Assembly: GCF_000219605.1 (NCBI RefSeq)
Contig: NC_015740.1
Span: forward strand, 3,844,001 to 3,908,000
From: Stutzerimonas stutzeri
Lineage (GTDB): Bacteria; Pseudomonadota; Gammaproteobacteria; Pseudomonadales; Pseudomonadaceae
Length of the DNA: 64,000 bases
Reading direction: 5' to 3'
Shown: in pieces, positions 27,188 to 36,109 of the stretch
How the letters are laid out: every line of letters starts with the position of its first letter
Position numbering within the stretch: position 1 is the first letter of the stretch
The notes under the pieces: model-generated
Database searches by the model: none
Told to the model about the DNA's origin: nothing
The model's input: only the letters and a program-made list of their open reading frames with translations
Program-made: the position numbers and the translations under genes

Positions 27188-27616
27188 GTGGAACAGACCC
27201 TCGCGACCTGGTTGCTCCCGATCGTCGGCCTGATCGCCGGCATCGCCATCGGTTATCTGGTGGCGCGCAGCAGCGCACCCAACCGCACACAGCGTCAGGT
27301 CGACGACCTGCAAGAACGCTTCGACACCTATCAGAGCGAAGTGGTCACCCACTTCAACACCACTGCCAGCCTGCTGCGCAAGCTCACCCAGAACTACCAG
27401 GACATCCAGGAACACCTGTCCGATGGTGCCAGCCGCCTGGCGCTCGACGAGCAGACCCGCCAGCGCCTGATGGCCGCCCTGCACGAGGAAAACCATGGCT
27501 CGCGCGAGCGGCTCTCCTCGCCGGCCTTCACCGAACCGCCCAAGGACTACGCTCCCAAAGGCGACGATACCCCCGGCACCCTGCACGAAAACTTCGGCCT
27601 GAAGAGCCGTCACTGA
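27188..27616 (+). CDS. zapG: ZapG/YhcB-family (DUF1043) inner-membrane division protein
   Basis: A 142-residue protein anchored by one N-terminal helix (about residues 7-24, LLPIVGLIAGIAIGYLVARS), followed by a long coiled coil (NRTQRQVDDLQERFDTYQSEVVTHFNTTASLLRKLTQNYQDIQEHL) and a disordered tail. YhcB, renamed ZapG, links envelope growth with division in E. coli. The start is GTG behind a strong AGGAAGGA site; the frame continues upstream but without a site. It ends in front of a hairpin at 27623-27647. Confidence 0.88.
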   Translation: MEQTLATWLLPIVGLIAGIAIGYLVARSSAPNRTQRQVDDLQERFDTYQSEVVTHFNTTASLLRKLTQNYQDIQEHLSDGASRLALDEQTRQRLMAALHEENHGSRERLSSPAFTEPPKDYAPKGDDTPGTLHENFGLKSRH

Positions 27617-27622
27617 TCCATC

Positions 27623-27647
27623 GCCTGGCGCAGCCACTGCGCCAGGC
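27623..27647. terminator. Bidirectional hairpin between zapG and nadC
   Basis: An 11-bp perfect stem (GCCTGGCGCAG-CCA-CTGCGCCAGGC) lies between convergent genes. Only a C/T-rich stretch follows, so termination efficiency is uncertain. Confidence 0.6.
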
Positions 27648-27656
27648 GCCCCTCTC

Positions 27657-28505
27657 CTACTGACGCAAGCGCATCGACAGGTCCACTGCCTGTACATGCT
27701 TGGTCAGCGCCCCGATCGAAATGTAATCCACGCCGGTTTGCGCAACGCTGCGTAGCGTGTCGTCGCTGATTCCACCTGATGCTTCGAGCTTGGCCCGGCC
27801 CGCCGTGATCGCCACGGCCGTGCGCATGTCGTCGAGCGTCAATTCGTCGAGCATGACGATATCCGCCCCTGCCCCCAGCGCCTGCTCGAGCTCGTCGAGG
27901 CTCTCCACCTCGATTTCCACCGGCTTGCCCGGCGCGATGCGATGCGCAGCCGCCACCGCCTCGGCGATCCCGCCACAGGCGGCGATGTGGTTCTCCTTGA
28001 TCAGAAAAGCGTCATAGAGGCCGATCCGGTGGTTATGGCAGCCCCCGCAGGTCACGGCGTACTTCTGTGCCAGGCGCAGGCCTGGAATGGTCTTGCGAGT
28101 GTCCAGCAGGCGCACGCCCGTGCCCTCGACCATGTCGGCGTAGTGTCGGCAACGAGTGGCCACCCCCGACAGCATCTGCAGGAAATTCAGCGCGCTGCGC
28201 TCGCCGGTCAGCAACGCCCGAGCAGGCCCTTCCAGGTGGAACAGCACCTTGTCCGCTTCCACCCGGTCCCCGTCGGCGACCTGCCAGTGGACTGCGACCC
28301 GAGAGTCCACCTGCCGGAACACCGCGTCGACCCATGCGGTTCCACTGATCACCGCCGCCTCGCGCGTGATGACCGTGGCATGCGCCAACCGCTCGGCAGG
28401 GATCAGCTGCGCGGTGATATCTCCGCTGCCGACATCTTCGGCTAAGGCGCGGCGTGCATTGGCATCAATTTCTGCGGATAGATCGGCAAGGCTGAGATTC
28501 GGCAT
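27657..28505 (-). CDS. nadC: Nicotinate-nucleotide pyrophosphorylase (quinolinate phosphoribosyltransferase)
   Basis: A 282-residue cytosolic enzyme converting quinolinate and PRPP to nicotinate mononucleotide in de novo NAD synthesis. Landmarks are the N-terminal [40 protein letters not shown] with the conserved Arg and Lys, [31 protein letters not shown] and LEASGGI. The length is normal. Its stop is 41 bp from the convergent zapG stop. In P. aeruginosa nadC borders the pilA-pilB-pilC-pilD cluster; here the next gene upstream is the DUF1631 protein. Confidence 0.95.
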   Translation of the reverse strand: MPNLSLADLSAEIDANARRALAEDVGSGDITAQLIPAERLAHATVITREAAVISGTAWVDAVFRQVDSRVAVHWQVADGDRVEADKVLFHLEGPARALLTGERSALNFLQMLSGVATRCRHYADMVEGTGVRLLDTRKTIPGLRLAQKYAVTCGGCHNHRIGLYDAFLIKENHIAACGGIAEAVAAAHRIAPGKPVEIEVESLDELEQALGAGADIVMLDELTLDDMRTAVAITAGRAKLEASGGISDDTLRSVAQTGVDYISIGALTKHVQAVDLSMRLRQ

Positions 28506-28930
28506 GTCGGGCTCCTCGAGTTTGCGCGGAGTATAAAGGCTCGCACCGACCGCGGCAGCGTCAAGCTGCCGACAGCCTACGGATCGCTCGACCGTCTTTT
28601 TCTACCTCCTGGCGGAAAACCTGCGAGCATCTGTGAGCCAGATCATGTCCAATGAAAAACTGACCTTGGCAGGGGAGCACAATGCTTATAATCCCCTCCA
28701 AGAATATTGACGCCACCTAACTGACGATACTTGCTGACGAGGCGTCGTTGTAAAATCAAAGCGCTCGGCTATGCTGCGTCTGGATCCGGTTCGACAGAAG
28801 AAACCCGCACAAGATTGCGGGCTCGCCCGGTACCTTCCGCCTTGCCCTGCCGACTTGGTTACCTATATAAGACGCTGCCGAATTCAAGCGTTGTGACCGC
28901 CGCAAAGCAGGCGACCGCAGGAGAGTCTCG
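28506..28930. other. Intergenic region, 425 bp
   Basis: No gene or known RNA was recognised. A TATAAT box at 28687 and a small hairpin CCCGCA-N6-TGCGGG at 28804-28821 are present. The region precedes the DUF1631 gene and could contain a long leader. Confidence 0.55.
28666..28692 (+). promoter_or_regulatory. Candidate sigma-70 promoter upstream of DUF1631 gene
   Basis: A perfect TATAAT (28687-28692) lies 15 bp after TTGGCA (28666-28671). The spacer is short, but a TG dinucleotide just before the -10 may compensate. It would give a leader of about 230 nt. Confidence 0.4.
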
Positions 28931-31189
28931 ATGCGAACCGATGCGAAAGTGGTGCACTTGAACAAGGTTGCCCCTGAGCACAAGCCGTCTTCACCGGCAG
29001 GCCGCCTTCCGGTGGCGCTCATCAGCGTGCGCGACAAGGCCGCCCAGCAACTGCGTCAGGCGCTGCAATCGCTGTTCGACAACGCCGATGACTCGCTCTT
29101 CGAGATCGCCGATCGCGCGACCAGCAACGCCGAACAGAACGCTTTTTTCGAGGCCATGCGCGACCTGCGCATGAAGCGCCGCAACATCGAACGCGGCTTC
29201 CTGCAGCAGCTGTTCGAAGCATTCGCCAAGCTCAACCAGTATGAAATCGGCAAGCCGCCCGCGCTGGATGCCGTCTCCTTCGACAGCCTTTCCCTGGTGC
29301 AGAACGACGAGCTGGAAGAATCCGTAGCCGTCGACACCATGGTCGCCAAGGTCATGAGTCGTGCCGCCCAGCCGCTGGGCCACCTGACCACGCGCATGAA
29401 CGCGCTGATCAGCAAGAAGCTCGACGACAAGAGCAACCCCCTCGGCCCTCATGCGCTCTGTGACTATTTCATCGAAGCCAGCAGCAGCCTAGGCGTGCAG
29501 ATCAAGGTCAAGCTGATCATCTTCAAGCTGTTCGAGAAGCATGTTCTTGGCGATATCGACCAGCTATATGCCGAAGCCAATCAAACCCTGGTGGCTGCCG
29601 GCATCCTGCCCGAACTCCAGTCTGCGCCGCCGCGCCGACAGCAGCGTCCGGGCGGGCCGGCTGCCAGCCACACCTCGCCAGCGCCGCATAGCCAGCCGGT
29701 CCATGTCGACGAGGGGCTACAGGAAGCCGCTTTCAGCGCCTTGCACAACTTGCTGTCCGACCTGCGCGGCAGCAGTGTTCTGCCTGCCCGCAACGTGCCC
29801 AGCGACGCCATCCCGATCTCCAGCGGAGACCTGCTCCGCCTGCTGTCGCACATGCAGACCCGCGCGCCACAGACGGTCGACGATTTCGATCTGCAAGAGC
29901 AGCTCGGCAGCCTGCTGAGCCGGGTAAGTGCCAAGACCGGAAAATCGCGGGTGGTCGGCGAGATCGATGATGACGTCATCAACCTCGTCTCCATGCTGTT
30001 CGAGTTCATTCTCGACGACCGTACCCTGCCGGATTCTCTCAAGGCCCTGATCGGGCGCCTGCAGATCCCGTTGCTCAAGGTCGCGGTGATCGACAAGACC
30101 TTCTTCAGCCGCGGCAGTCACCCCGCGCGCCGCCTGCTGAACGAAATCGCGTCGGCAGCGATGGGCTGGGGCGATCAGGACGAGGCGCAACGCGACAGCC
30201 TCTATCAGAAGATCGAGCAGATTGTGGCCCGCCTGCTCAACGACTTCGTCGATGATCCGGCGATCTTCTCCGAGCTTCTGGCCGATTTCCTCGCCTTCAT
30301 CGGTGACGAGCGACGCCGCAGCGAACTGCTCGAGCAGCGCACCCGTGACGCCGAAGAGGGTCGCGCCAAGGCTGAAATCGCTCGCCAGGAAGTCGAGCAC
30401 GCGCTGAACCAGCGCCTGCTGGGCAAGACCCTGCCGGAAGTGGTGGTGCGCCTGCTGCAGGAGGCCTGGAGCAAGGTTTTGCTGCTCACCTGCCTGAAGC
30501 ACGGCACCCAGTCCGAGGAATGGCAGGCAGCCCTGGACACCATGGATGACCTTGTGTGGAGCGTGACTCCCCACGAGGACGACGAATCCCGCGCGCGTCT
30601 GCTGGAGCTGGTCCCGAGCCTGCTCAAGGCATTGCGTGAGGGGCTGGTCAGCGCCGCGTTCGACCCCTTCTCCACCGGCGACTTCTTCACCCAGCTCGAA
30701 GCACTCCACGTACAGACCCTGCAACGCATTCAGCAACCGCAAGCCACTCCAGGCGCATCCGGACCGGCCGCTGACGCGTCAGGCGAGTCGATCGCCGCTG
30801 CAGCGGTCGAAGCTGCGCCGACCATGGTCGAGGTGGTGGACGAGATCGTGCTGCTGGCACCCGGCGAGAGCCGCGAGCCCGAGCCGGAAATCAGCCTGCC
30901 GGAAAACGACGAAGCGCTGATCCAGGTGGACAATCTGCGAGTCGGCAGCTGGGTGGAATTCCAGGAGGATGAAGAGCACAAGCTGCGCTGCAAGCTGGCC
31001 GCGGTGATCAAGCCCACCGGCAAGTACATCTTCGTCAACCGCACCGGCATGAAGGTTCTGGAGAAGACCCGCATGGGCCTGGCCAGCGAGTTCCAGCGCG
31101 GCGCCATTCGCCTGCTCAACGATACCCTGCTGTTCGACCGCGCCCTGGAATCAGTGATCGGCAACCTGCGAAAGCTGAAGAACACCTGA
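28931..31189 (+). CDS. DUF1631 family protein
   Basis: A 752-residue, largely helical, predicted cytosolic protein without membrane segments. It matches the DUF1631 pattern (earlier misannotated as thymidine phosphorylase). Helical N-terminal blocks are followed by an Ala/Pro/Gln-rich linker at about residues 226-258. A long helical core follows, then a variable Ala/Glu-rich linker at about 600-665 and a small beta-rich C-terminal segment (RVGSWVEFQEDEEHKLRCKLAAVIKPTGKYIFVNRTGMKV) that looks PilZ-like. AGGAGA precedes the ATG. A role in cyclic-di-GMP response is possible from that C-terminal region but unproven. Confidence 0.85.
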   Translation: MRTDAKVVHLNKVAPEHKPSSPAGRLPVALISVRDKAAQQLRQALQSLFDNADDSLFEIADRATSNAEQNAFFEAMRDLRMKRRNIERGFLQQLFEAFAKLNQYEIGKPPALDAVSFDSLSLVQNDELEESVAVDTMVAKVMSRAAQPLGHLTTRMNALISKKLDDKSNPLGPHALCDYFIEASSSLGVQIKVKLIIFKLFEKHVLGDIDQLYAEANQTLVAAGILPELQSAPPRRQQRPGGPAASHTSPAPHSQPVHVDEGLQEAAFSALHNLLSDLRGSSVLPARNVPSDAIPISSGDLLRLLSHMQTRAPQTVDDFDLQEQLGSLLSRVSAKTGKSRVVGEIDDDVINLVSMLFEFILDDRTLPDSLKALIGRLQIPLLKVAVIDKTFFSRGSHPARRLLNEIASAAMGWGDQDEAQRDSLYQKIEQIVARLLNDFVDDPAIFSELLADFLAFIGDERRRSELLEQRTRDAEEGRAKAEIARQEVEHALNQRLLGKTLPEVVVRLLQEAWSKVLLLTCLKHGTQSEEWQAALDTMDDLVWSVTPHEDDESRARLLELVPSLLKALREGLVSAAFDPFSTGDFFTQLEALHVQTLQRIQQPQATPGASGPAADASGESIAAAAVEAAPTMVEVVDEIVLLAPGESREPEPEISLPENDEALIQVDNLRVGSWVEFQEDEEHKLRCKLAAVIKPTGKYIFVNRTGMKVLEKTRMGLASEFQRGAIRLLNDTLLFDRALESVIGNLRKLKNT

Positions 31190-31197
31190 TCCGCGCC

Positions 31198-31219
31198 GAG
31201 CATGCCTGCCGGCATGCTC
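31198..31219 (+). terminator. Terminator hairpin after DUF1631 gene
   Basis: A 9-bp perfect stem (GAGCATGCC-TGCC-GGCATGCTC) begins 9 bp after the stop and is followed by CTTCCCC. Confidence 0.55.
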
Positions 31220-31253
31220 CTTCCCCTGCGCGGCAAAGCGCCGCACTTCGCGC

Positions 31254-31281
31254 TTGGCTTTTGACCCCGCGCAGCTAGAAT
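31254..31281 (+). promoter_or_regulatory. Candidate sigma-70 promoter of DUF3094 gene
   Basis: TTGGCT (31254-31259) and TAGAAT (31276-31281) are 16 bp apart, 25 bp before the ATG. It fits a promoter for the DUF3094 gene and possibly ndh. Confidence 0.5.
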
Positions 31282-31305
31282 GCCTGCATTCTACTCGAGG
31301 TGCCT

Positions 31306-31479
31306 ATGCCCAGCCGCCTGAACCCCGAAGACCAGCAGCGCGTCGATGAATACCTCCGCGCCCCGCAGCATCAGGTCGAACGCCAGCCGTTTCGCCCCTG
31401 GATCCTGCTGCTCGTCGTGCTGGCGGTGGTAGTCGGCCTCGGGCTTCTGAGCCGCCTCCTGAGCCGCCTGGTGCTTTGA
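31306..31479 (+). CDS. DUF3094 family small membrane protein, 57 aa
   Basis: A 57-residue protein: a hydrophilic N-terminal half (MPSRLNPEDQQRVDEYL...) and one C-terminal transmembrane helix (PWILLLVVLAVVVGLGLLS), then a short Arg-containing tail. This matches the DUF3094 family seen in pseudomonads next to the DUF1631 and ndh genes. GAGGTG precedes the ATG. The function is unknown. The sequence SRLLSRLVL at the end is a small direct repeat. Confidence 0.8.
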   Translation: MPSRLNPEDQQRVDEYLRAPQHQVERQPFRPWILLLVVLAVVVGLGLLSRLLSRLVL

Positions 31480-31532
31480 GCCTCGCTCGCCCCGTCGCGC
31501 CGCCGTTTCTCTTGCAGCTATGAGTCATTCCC

Positions 31533-32828
31533 ATGTCACATCGAATCGTAATCGTCGGCGGCGGCGCTGGCGGCCTGGAGCTTGCTACCCGCCTGGGTAG
31601 AACCCTGGGCAGGCGCGGCAAAGCCAGGGTCACCTTGGTCGACGCGAATCTCACCCACATCTGGAAGCCGCTTCTGCATGAAGTGGCAGCCGGCTCGCTG
31701 AACTCGTCAGCCGACGAGCTCAACTATGTGGCGCAAGCCAAGTGGAATCACTTCGAGTTCCAGATGGGCCGCATGGCCGGCCTGGACCGTGCGAACAAGT
31801 GCATCCGCCTGGAAGCCACACGCGACGAGTTCGGCGTGGAGCTCGTGCCCTCGCGTGCGTTGAATTACGACACCCTGGTGATAGCGGTCGGCAGCACGAC
31901 CAACGATTTCGGAACCCCCGGGGCCGCCGAGCACTGCATTTTCCTGGATACCCGCGAGCAGGCCGAACGCTTCCATCGCCAGCTGCTGAGCCGTTACATG
32001 AAGGCACATGCCGGTGAAACCGGGCCGAGCGGCATCAGCATGGCCATCGTCGGCGCTGGCGCCACTGGTGTCGAACTGGCCGCCGAACTGCTACATGCAG
32101 CCAAGGAACTGGCCGCCTATGGCCTCGATGGAATCAAGCCGGAAGATGTGAAGATCACGCTCATCGAGGCCGGCCCGAAGGTTTTGCCGGCACTGCCCGA
32201 GCGCATCAGCCAACCGGTACACCAGACACTGCTCGACCTGGGTGTGAAGGTGCTGACCGGCGCAGCGGTCAGCGAAGTCACCGCCGACGGCCTGCACACC
32301 AAGCAGGGTGAATTCGTGCCGGCCAGCCTCAAGGTCTGGGCGGCCGGCATCAAGGCACCCGCCTTCCTGCATGAAATCGATGGGCTGGAGACCAACCGGA
32401 TCAATCAACTGGTCGTCCACCCCACCCTGCAGAGCACCCGCGACGAGAACATATTCGCCTTCGGCGACTGCGCCGCCTGCCCGCAGCCGGACAGCGACCG
32501 CAACGTGCCGCCTCGCGCCCAGGCAGCCCACCAGCAGGCGTCAATGCTGGCCCGGTCGATCCGCAACCGACTGGAAGGCAAACCCCTGCCGACCTACCGC
32601 TACAAGGATTACGGCTCGCTGATATCGCTCTCGACCTTCTCGGCCGTGGGCAATCTGATGGGCAATTTGACGGGCAACGTCATGCTCGAGGGCTGGCTGG
32701 CGAGGATGTTCTATATCTCGCTGTACCGCATGCACCAGATCGCACTGTACGGCATGCCGCGCACGCTGCTGATGATGCTGGGCGACAAGCTCAGCCGTAG
32801 TACCGAACCACGCCTGAAACTCCATTGA
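31533..32828 (+). CDS. ndh: Type II NADH:quinone oxidoreductase
   Basis: A 431-residue peripheral membrane flavoprotein that feeds electrons from NADH to quinone without proton pumping. The FAD dinucleotide fold is GGGAGGLELATRLG at residues 8-21, and the NADH fold is IVGAGATGVELAAEL near 170. The FAD-contacting motif ENIFAFGDCAAC lies near residue 305, and an amphipathic, aromatic C-terminal segment binds the membrane. It sits 53 bp after the DUF3094 gene and may share its transcript. A hairpin at 32835-32861 follows. Confidence 0.93.
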   Translation: MSHRIVIVGGGAGGLELATRLGRTLGRRGKARVTLVDANLTHIWKPLLHEVAAGSLNSSADELNYVAQAKWNHFEFQMGRMAGLDRANKCIRLEATRDEFGVELVPSRALNYDTLVIAVGSTTNDFGTPGAAEHCIFLDTREQAERFHRQLLSRYMKAHAGETGPSGISMAIVGAGATGVELAAELLHAAKELAAYGLDGIKPEDVKITLIEAGPKVLPALPERISQPVHQTLLDLGVKVLTGAAVSEVTADGLHTKQGEFVPASLKVWAAGIKAPAFLHEIDGLETNRINQLVVHPTLQSTRDENIFAFGDCAACPQPDSDRNVPPRAQAAHQQASMLARSIRNRLEGKPLPTYRYKDYGSLISLSTFSAVGNLMGNLTGNVMLEGWLARMFYISLYRMHQIALYGMPRTLLMMLGDKLSRSTEPRLKLH

Positions 32829-32834
32829 CGCATT

Positions 32835-32861
32835 GATGGCGCACCCGAGCGGTGCGCCATC
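32835..32861 (+). terminator. Terminator hairpin after ndh
   Basis: An 11-bp perfect stem (GATGGCGCACC-N5-GGTGCGCCATC) starts 6 bp after the ndh stop. There is no T-run. Confidence 0.6.
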
Positions 32862-32884
32862 TGGCAAGCACTAAACGGCAGGCA

Positions 32885-32922
32885 ATAAAAAAGCTGGATG
32901 CCCGTATGGACATCCAGCTTTT
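32885..32922 (-). terminator. Rho-independent terminator of the tRNA operon
   Basis: On the minus strand a strong stem (AAAAGCTGGATG and CATCCAGCTTTT) with a 10-base loop runs into TTTTTTATT. It lies 23 bp after the 3' end of tRNA-Lys and is a classical intrinsic terminator. It may also work in the other direction. Confidence 0.85.
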
Positions 32923-32945
32923 CATGCTTGCCGAGCAAGCCTGTA

Positions 32946-33021
32946 TGGTGGGTCGTGTAGGATTCGAACCTACGACCAATTGGTTAAAAGCCAACTGCTC
33001 TACCAACTGAGCTAACGACCC
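32946..33021 (-). tRNA. tRNA-Lys (anticodon TTT)
   Basis: 76 bases with encoded CCA. The acceptor stem pairs GGGTCGT with ACGACCC; the D-arm AGCTCAGTTGGTAGAGC and T-arm GGTTCGAATCC are standard. The anticodon loop CTTTTAA gives UUU. It is the last gene of the Asn-Pro-Lys operon. Confidence 0.97.
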
Positions 33022-33026
33022 AAAAA

Positions 33027-33103
33027 TGGTCGGGGTAGGGGGATTCGAACTCCCGACATCCTGCTCCCAAAGCAGGCGCGCTACCGGACTGCGCTATACC
33101 CCG
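33027..33103 (-). tRNA. tRNA-Pro (anticodon TGG)
   Basis: 77 bases with encoded CCA. The acceptor stem pairs CGGGGTA with TACCCCG, the anticodon loop is TTTGGGA (UGG) and the T-loop TTCGAAT. It is the middle gene of the operon, 5 bp from tRNA-Lys. Confidence 0.97.
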
Positions 33104-33112
33104 ATTGGAATT

Positions 33113-33188
33113 TGGCTCCGCGACCTGGACTCGAACCAGGGACCCAATGATTAACAGTCATTTGCTCTACCGACTGAGCTATCGCGGA
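33113..33188 (-). tRNA. tRNA-Asn (anticodon GTT)
   Basis: 76 bases with encoded CCA. The acceptor stem pairs TCCGCGA with TCGCGGA, and the anticodon loop CTGTTAA gives GUU. It is the first gene of the operon. Confidence 0.97.
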
Positions 33189-33240
33189 ACAACTAGCATT
33201 CCAGCTCCTTGGCGTTACGTTCCCGCCTCAGAGGCGCGCC

Positions 33241-33268
33241 ATTTTACGGTTCCAAACCCTGCTGTCAA
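33241..33268 (-). promoter_or_regulatory. Sigma-70 promoter of the tRNA Asn-Pro-Lys operon
   Basis: On the minus strand a perfect TTGACA (33263-33268) and TAAAAT (33241-33246) are 16 bp apart. The stretch just after the -10 is GGCGCGCC, the GC-rich discriminator of stringently controlled stable-RNA promoters. It lies about 53 bp before tRNA-Asn. Confidence 0.85.
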
Positions 33269-33375
33269 CCCTAAAAATGCGATTAGCGACAACAGTTTGC
33301 GTCCGGCGCGCGGCCGCGACCCGTTGATCGGACGACCGCATGGTATTCGTCATGCCATGCGGATTGCCCTGGGCC

Positions 33376-35940
33376 TCAATCGAAGACGATCTGCTCGCCC
33401 TCCACCCGAGCCTTGACGCTGCTGCCCGGGGCGAACTGACCCGCGAGGATCTGCTGCGCCAGCGGGTTCTCGATCCAGCGCTGGATCGCGCGCTTGAGCG
33501 GCCGCGCACCGTAAACCGGGTCGTAGCCGACGGCGATCAGCTTGTCCATCGCCTCCTGGCTCAGCTCCAGGCTCAGTTCGCGCTCGGCCAGGCGCTTGCG
33601 CAGCCGGCCCAGTTGGATCTCCGCGATACCGGCGATCTGCTCGCGGCCGAGCGGATCGAACACAACCACCTCGTCGATACGGTTGATGAACTCCGGACGG
33701 AAGTGGTGCGCCACCGCATCCATCACCGCAGCGCGCTGCGCATCGGGGTCGCCAACCAGCTCCTGGATCTGCGCCGAGCCCAGGTTCGAGGTCATGACGA
33801 TCACGGTGTTCTTGAAGTCTACGGTCCGCCCATGGCTATCGGTCAGACGACCATCCTCGAGCACCTGCAGCAGCACGTTGAACACGTCCGGATGAGCCTT
33901 CTCCACCTCGTCCATCAACACGACCGAGTAGGGTTTGCGACGCACTGCCTCGGTCAGGTAGCCGCCCTCCTCGTAGCCGACGTAGCCCGGCGGTGCGCCG
34001 ATCAGACGCGCGACCGAATGTTTCTCCATGAACTCGGACATGTCGATGCGGATCATCGCCTCTTCGGTGTCGAAGAGGAATTCGGCCAGTGCCTTGCACA
34101 GCTCGGTCTTACCCACACCGGTCGGACCGAGGAAGAGGAAGGAACCGCTCGGCCGGTTCGGGTCGGCCAGCCCGGCGCGCGACCGGCGCACGGCATTGGC
34201 CACTGCCACTACCGCCTCATGCTGACCGATGACACGTGTGTGCAGCATGTCTTCCATGCGCAGCAGTTTGTCCCGCTCGCCTTCGAGCATCTTCGACACA
34301 GGAATGCCGGTCCACTTGGAGACCACCTCGGCGATCTCCTCATCGGTCACCTTGTTGCGCAGCAGCTGGTTTTCCTTCTTGCCGTGCTGGTCGACCATTT
34401 CCAGGCTGCGCTCGAGGTCTGGGATGATGCCGTACTGCAGCTCGGCCATGCGCGCCAGGTCGCCCTTGCGCCGCGCCGCCTCGAGGTCGGCCTTGGCCTG
34501 CTCGATCTTCTGCTGGATCTGCGCGGAGCCCTGGACCTCGGCTTTTTCCGACTTCCAGATCTCCTCCAGATCCGAATATTCCTTCTCCAGCTTGGCGATA
34601 TCGTCCTCAAGCTTGGCCAGGCGCTTCTTGGTGGCCTCGTCGTCCTCCTTCTTCAGCGCCTCGCGCTCGATCTTCAGCTGGATCAGCCGGCGGTCGAGAC
34701 GATCCAGCTCTTCCGGCTTGGAATCGATCTCCATGCGGATGCGGCTGGCGGCCTCGTCGATCAGGTCGATGGCCTTGTCCGGCAGCTGACGATCCGTGAT
34801 GTAGCGCTGGCTGAGCTTGGCCGCGGCGATGATGGCGCCATCGGTGATGGTCACGCCGTGGTGCACCTCGTAGCGCTCCTTGAGGCCGCGCAGGATGGCA
34901 ATGGTGTCCTCCTCGCTCGGCTCGTCCACCAGAACCTTCTGGAAGCGGCGCTCCAGGGCGGCATCCTTCTCGATGTACTGACGGTACTCGTCGAGGGTGG
35001 TGGCGCCGACACAGTGCAACTCACCCCGGGCAAGAGCGGGCTTTAGCATGTTGCCGGCATCCATGGCGCCCTCGGCCTTGCCGGCACCGACCATCGTGTG
35101 CAGCTCGTCGATGAACAGGATGACTCGGCCTTCCTGCTTGGACAGCTCGTTGAGCACGGCCTTGAGACGCTCCTCGAACTCGCCGCGGAACTTGGCACCG
35201 GCGATCAGCGAGCCCATGTCCAGCGCCAGCAGACGCTTGTCCTTCAGGCCATCCGGCACCTCGCCATTGACGATGCGCTGGGCCAGTCCTTCGACGATGG
35301 CGGTCTTGCCGACACCGGGCTCGCCGATCAGCACCGGGTTGTTCTTGGTGCGCCGTTGCAGGACCTGAATGGTGCGGCGGATTTCGTCGTCACGGCCGAT
35401 CACCGGATCGAGCTTGCCCTCCTCGGCGCGCTTGGTCATGTCGACGGTGTACTTGTCCAGCGCCTGACGCGACTCCTCGGCATTGGGGTCATTGACCGCC
35501 GCGCCACCGCGCAGGTTGCTGATGGCGTTCTCCAGGGCCTTCTTGCTCACGCCCTGGGCCAGCAGGAGCTTGCCCAAACGGGTGTTGTTGTCCAGCGCGG
35601 CAAGCAGTACCAGCTCGCTGGAGATGTACTGGTCGCCCTTCTGCTGGGCGAGGCGATCGGCCTGGTTGAGCAGACGCGCCAGATCCTGCGACAGATTCAT
35701 GTCACCGGTGGGGTTCTGCAGCTTGGGCAGCTGGTCCAGCTCCCTGGTCAGGGCCTGGCGCAGCGCGTTGATGTCGAAGCCGACCTGCATCAACAAGGGC
35801 TTGATCGAACCGCCCTGCTGCTCCAGCAGGGCCTGCATCAGGTGCAACGGCTCGATGGAAGGGTGATCCAGGCCAACGGCAATGGATTGGGCATCGGAGA
35901 GCGCAAGCTGAAGCTTGCTGGTCAATCGATCGATACGCAT
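33376..35940 (-). CDS. clpB: ATP-dependent disaggregase ClpB
   Basis: An 854-residue hexameric AAA+ chaperone that, with DnaK, pulls proteins out of aggregates. In order: a Clp N-domain (1-145), AAA-1 with Walker [11 protein letters not shown], the long coiled-coil middle domain (about 410-525, rich in [25 protein letters not shown]), AAA-2 with [10 protein letters not shown] and the arginine finger region, and a short C-terminal domain. It is full length. A textbook sigma-32 promoter (36014-36041) lies 74 bp upstream, so heat induction is expected. It is divergent in function but collinear with pgeF-rluD upstream on the same strand. Confidence 0.97.
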   Translation of the reverse strand: MRIDRLTSKLQLALSDAQSIAVGLDHPSIEPLHLMQALLEQQGGSIKPLLMQVGFDINALRQALTRELDQLPKLQNPTGDMNLSQDLARLLNQADRLAQQKGDQYISSELVLLAALDNNTRLGKLLLAQGVSKKALENAISNLRGGAAVNDPNAEESRQALDKYTVDMTKRAEEGKLDPVIGRDDEIRRTIQVLQRRTKNNPVLIGEPGVGKTAIVEGLAQRIVNGEVPDGLKDKRLLALDMGSLIAGAKFRGEFEERLKAVLNELSKQEGRVILFIDELHTMVGAGKAEGAMDAGNMLKPALARGELHCVGATTLDEYRQYIEKDAALERRFQKVLVDEPSEEDTIAILRGLKERYEVHHGVTITDGAIIAAAKLSQRYITDRQLPDKAIDLIDEAASRIRMEIDSKPEELDRLDRRLIQLKIEREALKKEDDEATKKRLAKLEDDIAKLEKEYSDLEEIWKSEKAEVQGSAQIQQKIEQAKADLEAARRKGDLARMAELQYGIIPDLERSLEMVDQHGKKENQLLRNKVTDEEIAEVVSKWTGIPVSKMLEGERDKLLRMEDMLHTRVIGQHEAVVAVANAVRRSRAGLADPNRPSGSFLFLGPTGVGKTELCKALAEFLFDTEEAMIRIDMSEFMEKHSVARLIGAPPGYVGYEEGGYLTEAVRRKPYSVVLMDEVEKAHPDVFNVLLQVLEDGRLTDSHGRTVDFKNTVIVMTSNLGSAQIQELVGDPDAQRAAVMDAVAHHFRPEFINRIDEVVVFDPLGREQIAGIAEIQLGRLRKRLAERELSLELSQEAMDKLIAVGYDPVYGARPLKRAIQRWIENPLAQQILAGQFAPGSSVKARVEGEQIVFD

Positions 35941-36013
35941 GGATGTTCATCCTCAGGTAAAGCGGGCCGGCACCATGAATCGCGCCTTACAAATAACCCG
36001 CGAGATGGAGCAT

Positions 36014-36041
36014 AGATGAGGATGATTGTTGGAGATTCAAG
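36014..36041 (-). promoter_or_regulatory. Sigma-32 heat-shock promoter of clpB
   Basis: On the minus strand CTTGAA (36036-36041) and CCTCATCT (36014-36021) are separated by 14 bp. The consensus is CTTGAA-N13/14-CCCCATNT. It lies upstream of clpB, a known heat-shock gene. Confidence 0.85.
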
Positions 36042-36109
36042 GCGGATGACATTGATGCAGGTCATGCCGGGACCGCGGAGTCACGGCACTGTCGAACCGC
36101 TAGGTAGGG

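Noticed and set aside
28660..28692. A sigma-54 promoter (TGGCA...GC) upstream of the DUF1631 gene, as for pilA
   Set aside because: The GG and GC elements are 16 bp apart rather than the required 12, so only a sigma-70-type reading was kept.
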